From Gillisella vitis (GTDB lineage Bacteria; Pseudomonadota; Alphaproteobacteria; Rhizobiales; Rhizobiaceae), in the NCBI RefSeq assembly GCF_014204625.1, contig NZ_JACHLU010000001.1, positions 124,001 to 188,000 on the forward strand: a stretch of 64,000 nucleotides of DNA, read 5' to 3'. The translations under genes were made by a program, and so were the position numbers. The notes beneath the pieces are model-generated. The model was not told the DNA's origin. It saw only the letters and a list, made by a program, of their open reading frames with translations, and made no database searches. Position 1 is the stretch's first letter; each line of letters starts with the position of its first letter. Of the stretch, positions 52,101-61,100 are shown piece by piece.

Positions 52101-55100
52101 ACGCGGCTGCTGGATGCAGCAACCGCCTCAGACCCGTTGCGCTTCTTTGTGATGTTTTCGTCCACGGCTGCCCGGATCGGCAATCCGGGGCAGGCTGCCT
52201 ATGGCTATGCCAACCGTTTCATGACCCGTTTTGCCGACCAGCGGGCAACCATGGTTGCGTCAGGTCAGCGGCAGGGCAAAAGTCTGGCGCTGGATTGGGG
52301 CCTGTGGCGAGACGGTGGAATGGCACCGCCAACAGCTGCCTTGCAGGCGATGGAAACGCTGTTTGGCATGGTGCCGCTGGAGGCGGAAACGGGGCTGCAA
52401 GCCTTTGACCATGCCTTGAACAGCCCATTGAGCGAAATTCTGATCTCTCAAGGCGACGGCGCAAAGCTTCTCAATGTTCTCACATCTGCTCCGCCCCAGC
52501 CGAAGCCAAGCCCGGTTCCGGCCAAGACAGACGCGCTGGTGATCCGTGAGACATGGGATATGAAGCCTTTGGTAGAGGAAAAGCTGCGCCTGCTGTTTGC
52601 GCAGGAAACCCGGAATGAGCCGGAGTTTATTGATCTGGATGAGGCGCTCGAATCCTATGGTCTGGATTCCGTTCTGGTCGTACAGCTCAGTGAGGCGCTG
52701 GAAGCCACGTTTGGGACATTGTCCAAAACGATTTTCTACGAGCATCGGAGTCTGCGCGATCTCGCAGCCTTTTTGATGAACGAATTTCCAACCGCCGCCC
52801 GCGCGTGGGTGGGGGATGCATCAATGCCGGAAACGGTTGAACCGCCTGTCGCAGTCGAACCACCTGCGGCTCTGGTATGGGAGCCTCCAGCCGCCTTGCC
52901 GAAGGCAGAAGCAACAGCTGTCGAAACCAGCGATATTGCCGTGATCGGCATTGCCGGGCGCTATCCGCTGGCGGACGATCTTGATGCATTTTGGCGCAAT
53001 CTGCTGGAGGGACGCAATTGCATCACCGAAATCCCGCCGGAGCGCTGGGATGCGAACGAGGATTTCGATCCTGAACGAGGTAAAATCGGCAAATCCTACA
53101 GCAAATGGGGCGGCTTCCTGACGGATGTGGATAAATTCGACGCCGCCCTGTTTCAGATCCCCGATGGGGAAGCCGACTGGATTGATCCGCAGGAGCGGCT
53201 GTTCCTCGAAACCGTCTGGGCGCTGCTGGAAGATGGCGGCTACACCCCGCGCAGCCTTGCGGCCTTGCAAAGCCGTAACGGGCAGGGGGCCGGGGTGTTT
53301 GTTGGCAGCATGTATCAGCATTATCCGCTGGTGCCTGCCGATCCTCAGACCGGGGCCTTGCTGGCGGGGTCTTCCTATTGGTCGATTGCCAACCGGGTAT
53401 CCTATCACTTCAATCTGCAAGGCCCGAGCCTTGCGGTGGATAGCGCCTGCTCGTCGTCGATGACGGCCATTCACATGGCCTGCCAGAGCCTGCGGGCTGG
53501 CGAGACCGGCATTGCCATTGCGGGCGGGGTGAATTTGAGCATTCACCGCAGCAAATATCAGTCGCTCTCGCTGAAAGGCGTGATTGATCAGCAGGACCAT
53601 AGTGCCAGCCTGGGTCAAGGCTCTGGTTACACGCCGGGCGAAGGCGTTGGTGCGGTTCTGTTGAAGCGGCTTGATGATGCGATCCGCGATAAGGATCATA
53701 TCTACGCCGTCATCAAGGCCAGCGGGGTCAACCATAGCGGACGCACCCACGGCTTTACTGTGCCCAGTCCCCACGCGCAGACTGATCTTATTGTGCGCAC
53801 ATGGAAAGAAAGCGGCATTGATCCGCGCAGCCTGAGCTATCTCGAAGTGGCGGCCAACGGCTCCAACCTCGGCGATCCGATTGAGATTGCCGCCCTGTCA
53901 AAGGCCATGCGGCAATTTACCGATGCCCGCAATGCCATGCCGATTGGTGCGGTCAAATCCAATATCGGCCATCTGGAGGCCGCATCCGGCATTTCGCAGA
54001 TCACCAAGGTTCTGCTTCAGCTCAAACATGGCAAGCTGGTGCCGTCGATCAATGCCACACCTGCAAATCCAAGTCTGAAACTGGACGATTCACCATTTTT
54101 CATCCAGCATGAAGCCGCAGACTGGATGCCTGCCAACATCGACGGCAAGCCGCAGCCGCGGCGGGCGGCAATCAGCTCCTTTGGGGCGGGTGGGGCAAAT
54201 TCGCATCTGGTCATCGAGGAATTTGTGCCGCAAGCGCGATCAACCGCAGATGTCGGGCGCATACCCCAGCTCATCCTTCTCTCCGCGATGACGCAAGACC
54301 AGTTGACGGCCTCTGCCGCACGGCTGCTTGCCTTTTTGGAGACCGAGGAGGCAGCGGCCTTGGCCGATGTGGCCTATACGCTGCAAGTGGGCCGTCAGGC
54401 ATTGCCCGCGCGTCTGGCGCTGGTGGTGCAGGATCGGGATAAACTGATTGCGCGCTTGACCGAGGTGTGCAAGGCCGGCGCATCTGCCGCCGGGATTGGC
54501 TTTGCGCTTATATCTGGGCCACGTCGCGCCGGGACACTGACCCCGCCGACCGGAACGCTGGATGCGGCAGCACTTGAAAGCCTTGCCAAAGCCTGGCTGG
54601 AGGGGACCGATGTGGATTGGACCGCGCTTGATCGGTCTGCGGACTGCCAGCGCATTCCTCTGCCGCATTATCCTTTTTTGCGCAAACGTCACTGGGTTTC
54701 AGAGCAGGCAAACACCGTACAGCCGTCTGAAATCAAACCGCAATCGGCCGCGTCGCTGCGTGTGACCACCAGTGCAAATAAGGTAACAAGCACGGACACA
54801 ATCAAAAGGGATGAGACGATCATGGAGGATGACAAGAGCCTGATTGCCAACGTGCGCCAACACTTGCTGACGATGATTGCCGATGTTCTCTCCGTCTCCG
54901 CAACGGATCTCGATCCCGAGGACAAGTTTGGGGATTTCGGGATGGATTCTCTCGGCTTCATCACCTTCGCCACTCGTCTGAACGAGACATATGCGCTTGA
55001 TGCCCATCCCACGCTGTTGTTCACCTACCCAACCGTGGCAGAGCTGGCGGATCATCTGATCAGCGTGCGTCGGGACCGCTTTGTGGTACAGCGCGAGACG

Positions 55101-58100
55101 CAGGCCCCGGTGCTGGCTGAAGCGGTTGCCGAGAGCGAAGCCCCTGCTGTTGTCGATGACAAAAGCCTGATTGCCAATGCGCGCCACCAGGTCATGGCGC
55201 TGATTGCCGATGTGCTGTCGGTCGCGGTCGATGATCTCAACCCCGAGGACAAGTTTGGCGATTTCGGGATGGATTCTCTGGGTTTCATCACCTTCGCCAC
55301 TCGTTTGAACGAGACATATGCGCTCGACGCCCATCCCACTCTGCTGTTCACCTATCCAACGGTGGCAGAGCTGGCAGAGCATTTGCTCAGCGTGCGCCGA
55401 GACCATTTTATCGGGGCGGATCACGCCCAGAGGCAGGCTCCCATAGAGCTGGAGCCGAGTCCTGCCCTCGTCGCACCCACAATTCAGAAACAGCCTGCGC
55501 CTGTCTCGGATATGACGGGGCTGGAGCCTGTCGCCATCATCGGCATCAGCGGTATGTTTCCGCAATCTCCCGACCTTGAACGTTTCTGGCAAAATCTTGA
55601 TGCCGGGCGCGATCTGATCACAGAGGTGCCGCAAGAGCGCTGGGATTGGCGGGCCTTTACCGAAAAGTCCCTTCAAGGAAAGCAGGCGGGTCGCTGGGGC
55701 GGTTTCGTTGCCGATGTCGATCGGTTCGATGCGGATTTCTTCAACCTGTCGCCGCGTGAGGCAATGGTGATGGACCCGCAACAGCGGCTCTTTGCCGAAA
55801 CGGTCTGGAAGTCCATTGAGGATGCCGGATACAGTCCAGCCTCGCTTGCGGGCAGCCGCACCGGCCTTTTCGCAGGGGTGTCGAACTTTGATTATATTGA
55901 AGTGTTGCAAGAGGCAGGCATTGCATTGGATGGCTTTGCCATGCTTGGCAATTCCCATTCCATTCTGGCCAATCGTATTTCCTATATGCTCGATCTTCAG
56001 GGGCCGAGCGTGGTGGTGGATACGGCCTGCTCCAGCGCCTTGATTGCCATCATCAAGGCCGTGCGCTCCCTGCAAACGTCAGATTGCGACCTTGCGATTG
56101 CAGGCGGGGTCAATCTCATTCTCAACCCCAATGTCTATATTGCCATGGTTAACAGTGGCATGTTGAGCGAAGACGGGCGCTGCAAGACCTTTGATCGGGC
56201 GGCCAATGGCTATGTGCGCGGCGAGGGCGTGGGCGCAGTGGTGTTGAAACGCCTGAGCGCCGCCGAGCGCGACGGCGACCATATCTACGGCGTCATTCGC
56301 GGTACGGCACACAATCATGGCGGACGCACCAATTCGTTGACAGCCCCCAATCCCAAGGCTCAGGCCGATCTGATCAAGGCTGCGTGGCTGGAAGCTGGTG
56401 TTTCTCCAGACACTGCAAGCTACATCGAAACTCATGGCACAGGCACACCGCTGGGCGATCCGATTGAGGTGAACGGGCTGAAAATCGCCTTTAACGCTTT
56501 GTATGACCATTGGTCGCTGCCAAAGCCAGAGCGGCCCCATTGCGCGATTGGTTCGGTCAAAACCAATATCGGCCATCTGGAATCCGGCTCCGGTGTTGCG
56601 GGGCTTCTCAAGGTCATCCTTGGAATGCGGCACGGGGTTTTGCCTGCCAGCCTGCATTGTGTGGAGCAAAATCCCTATATTGAGCTTGAAAACAGTCCTT
56701 TCTTCATCGCCAATGAGCGGCGCGAATGGCCCCGTTTGACCGATGCCGATGGCAAGCCCGTGCCAAGACGCGCCGGTGTCAGCTCCTTTGGCTTTGGCGG
56801 TGCCAATGCCCATGTGGTGATTGAGGATTATCAGGCCCCTGCACCCACGCGAGAGGTGCTTCATCAGCCGCTGCTGTTTGTGTTTTCAGCCAAAACGCAA
56901 GCGAGCCTGCAAGCCGGGCTGAATGCCATACTGTCTTATCTGCGCCAGCCACCGGCGAGCCAGCCTGTTCCGTCGCTGTCTGATATTGCCTTTACGCTTC
57001 AAAAAGGTCGTGATGCCATGAGCGAGCGGCTGGCCATTGCCGCCAGAACAAGGGAAGAGTTGGTTGACAATCTGGCCTCCATCGTGGCTGGCGACATGCC
57101 GGAGGCTGCAAGACGCGGTTCTCTCAAGAGCAAAAGCCCATCAAGCCAATTGTTGTCACTGGACGATGAAGATGCCGCCCTCATGGTGTCCAACTGGATT
57201 GCCAAGGGTAAAATCCTGCGTCTCGCCGAGTTGTGGGTCAATGGCGCGGCCATAGATTGGTCCCTGATGCCCAATCAGAACAAGGGCAGGCGTGTGCCGT
57301 TGCCGACCTACGTGTTTGCAGGGCAACGCCATTGGCCACAAAAAGCGGCACCATTACCCGTGCAACAGCCTGCCGTCGTTTCACCAAAGCATCCGCTGTT
57401 AGGTCAACAGACGGTGGAGGGTGAAAGCATCCGTTTTCATCGCGTTTTTCGGGCCGATGATGTCTGGCTTCGGGATCACGTGATTGGTGGGCGGCCCTTG
57501 TTGCCTGCCGTTGTAATGCTCGAGATGGCATGGGCAGCAGCGTCTCACGTCCGGCAATCGTCGCCGGTGTCGATTGGTGACATTGTTCTGCTCCAACCTT
57601 TCCAGTTGACACCCGGCGGTGCCGCAGGTGCGAAGCTTACGCTGACACCAGAAGGCAGCAATTATCGCTTCCGTGTGAGCATGGAAGGCGAAGCAGGCAA
57701 TTTTACCCTGTGCGCCGAAGGAAAGGTGTTTTTCACGCAGTCCTCCGAGGTGTCGCGCGTTCCACAACATATTGATCTGGAAACGATCCGCCAGCGCAGC
57801 GCCATCACGATTGACGGTGAGGCCTGCTATCGCGGTTTCTCTGCGGCAGGCTATGTCTATGGCCCCGCCTTTCAGGCGGTGCGCGATATTGCGGCGGACG
57901 CGGATGGGCAGGTGGCCATTGCGCGTCTGATTTGCCCGGACCTGCCTGACAGCACGGCATTTGCGCTGCATCCATCGCTTCTGGATGGCGCATTGCAAAG
58001 CGTTGCTGGTTTGGTTGGGGGGCACGCACGCAGCGACACTCTCGATCTGCCATTTTCCATTGGTCAGGTGCACGTGTTGGGAACGCTGCCGCGAGACTGC

Positions 58101-61100
58101 TTTGCGCATGTCAGCCAATCCACACAGCGGCCTGAGGGCGCATCCAAGGCCTATGATGTTGCCATCACCGATGAAAAGGGCAAGGTGCTGGCCTTTATCA
58201 GCAACTACGCCTTTCGACCTTCAAGACCCCAGAGCATGAACAGCGACGGAGAATTGCAGCTTTTTTCGCCTCGCTGGGAGCGAAAAGCCGCCGCAACGAC
58301 GGCACCGGAACCTGAACATTTGTTGATTTTTGCCAACGCATCCTTTGCCGATCAACTGATGGCAGATCCTGCAAGACCCACATCCTGGATTGTCGCCCGC
58401 CATGGATCATCCTTCAAAGTTGATAACGATACGCTTTGCACCGTGAAAGCGGATGATCGGGATCAGCAAAGTCAGCTTCTGGAGTGGCTGGCGTCCAAAG
58501 GCCGTATGCCGCAGATGGTGGTGCAAGTGGCGGATGATGATGTTGTCGCTGCTGACTTTTTCGGTGCAGTTGCTTTCGCACAAGCCGAAATGCAGGGCAA
58601 AGGCGGCACGGCCTTGCCGATTGTTCATGTTCACGATGACGCGGCCCCTGCCGCCAGCCATGCGCTGTCATCGGCACTGGGCAGCATCTCTCAATGCCTC
58701 CACTATGACATGTCACGGGTGGGCGTCAAAACGCTATCCGTTGATTTCGCAGGCTTGTCTGCCCGCACCCTTGTTGAGGCAGCGACCAAAGAAGGCCGCA
58801 ACAATGGCGACAGCCAGGAGGTGCGTCTCGCCACTGGCGAACGTCTGGTCAAGCGCAACGCGCCGCTTGCTCTTGATAAGGCGTCGCAAAAACCGACTTT
58901 TCGGCAGGGAGGAACCTATATCGTCACTGGCGGGTTGGGCGGTCTTGGTTTGATTGTCGCAGAGTATCTGGCCCGTACCTATGGCGCAAAACTGGTGCTG
59001 TGTGGACGCTCGCCCTTGTCTGAGGCGAAAGCGCTTGTGCTGGATGATCTGCGTCAAAAGGGCGGTAGCGTCCTCTATGTACAGGCCGATATTGCCGTTC
59101 TTTCTGACACTGAACGCCTGTTGGCTGAAGCGAGAGAGCAGTTTGGTGCGCTGCACGGCATTCTACACGCTGCCGGTGTGCTGGATGATGGTCCACTTGC
59201 CCGCAAGAGCATGGAGCAGATGCGCACCGTTCTGTCGCCCAAGATTGATGGCACGTTTAACCTCGACCATGCCTCACGCAGCGATCGGCTTGAGGTTTTC
59301 GTGACCTTCTCTTCCGTTGCAGCGGTTCTCGGCTCGCCGGGCCAGATTGACTATGCCTATGGCAATGCCGTGATGGACCGCTTTGCAACGGCCCGCCGGC
59401 AGATGGTGGAAAAGGGCGAACGCTTTGGCCGCAGCCTGTCCATCAACTGGCCGCTGTGGGCGGAAGGTGGCATGGGCATGGATGCCCGTGCACAAACCAT
59501 CATGCGGCAGATGACGGGCATGGTGCCACTGCCTACGCACGCGGGCCTGAGAGCGATGGAGCTTGCCTTGCAGACCGATGCCGATCAGATCGCGGTGGCG
59601 CAGGGCGATGTTGAAAAAATCCGGTCTGTGTTCATGCCTGCCTTGCCAACAGCACCCGCCGAAACATTGACGGCAGAAACAAACCCGGACGATGATGCGC
59701 AGGCAGGCTTGGAAGCCATTCTCATCGGCCTTTTCGCCAAGGCCACAGGCCGCGCCGATGACACCCTTGACCCCACGGAAAGCCTTCACATCTACGGGGT
59801 GGATTCCATTGTGATCGTGGAGTTGATGCCGGTGTTGGAAGCCCGCTACAGCGCGATTTCCAAGACGTTGTTCTTCGAGTTCCAGACGATCAGGGAGATT
59901 GCAACCCATCTTCTGCATCGCCACCCGGCGCAAACGCAAAACTGGATCGACGAGGTTTCTCCCATGTCACCATCCGATGCCGTGCGGCAGGTCGCGCCAA
60001 TTGCTGCGACCATAACCGCTCCGGCCATTCTTGCGGATGACGCGTCCCCAGAAGTTCCCGAGGATGCCATTGCCATCATCGGGGTCAGTGGACGTTATCC
60101 GCAGGCGCGGGATCTGGCGGTGTTCTGGGACAATCTGCAATCCGGGCGCAATTGCATCACACCCGTGCCGCCAGAGCGCTGGAACCCCGCTGATGATTTT
60201 GACCCGGAAAAGGGAAAATTCGGCAAAAGCTACAGCATGTGGGGCGGTTTCATCGATGAGATCGCGTGCTTTGATGCCAGCTTCTTTAATATCCCCAAGG
60301 AGGATGCGCGCTGGATTGATCCGCAGGAGCGGCTGTTTATGCAAACAGCATGGGAGACGCTGGAACATGCGGGCATGACCCCTCAGCGGATTGCGGACCT
60401 GCAAAAATCCAGCCGTCGTGGTGTCGGGGTCTTCGTGGGCTGCATGTACCAGCATTATGGCCGCCTTGCCCGTGACGAAGACATCAACGCCTTGCTATCG
60501 ACCTGGTCCTATTGGTCGATTCCCAATCGCATTTCGCAGATGTTGAATCTGACAGGTCCAAGCCTTGCGGTCGATACGGCCTCGTCGTCGTCCATGGTCG
60601 CCTTGCACATGGCCTGCGAAAGCATTCGGCGCGGTGAATCGGTGATGGCACTGGCGGGGGGCGTCAATCTCAGTCTCGATCCGGGGAAATATAAGTCGCT
60701 CAGTCAGCGCCGTGTGATTGCCGGAACGGACAAGAGCATGAGCCTTGGCGAAGGTGATGGCTATGTGCCGGGCGAGGGCGTGGGAGCCGTGCTGCTGCGG
60801 CCTCTTGCGGATGCGATCCGCGATGGCGATCCCATTTTGGCGGTGATCCGCTCAACCGCCATGAACCACAGTGGCCGGGCATTGGGCTTTATGACCCCCA
60901 ATCTCCAGGCGCAGGCCGATGTCATCACCAGAGCGCTGGAACAGGCCGGGGTCGATGCACGAACCATCAGCTGGGTGGAGGCTGCCGCCAACGGTTCGCC
61001 GCTTGGCGACCCGATTGAAATCGGCAGTCTTGGCAATGCCTTCCGCCGCTTTACCGAGGATAAGCAATTTTGCCCGATTGGCACGGTGAAATCCAATATC

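Noticed and set aside
54915..55376. Tandem ACPs as an HMG-synthase beta-branching site
   Set aside because: Neither copy has the diagnostic Trp after the serine, and no HCS cassette (mupG/H/J/K-like genes) is in the window.
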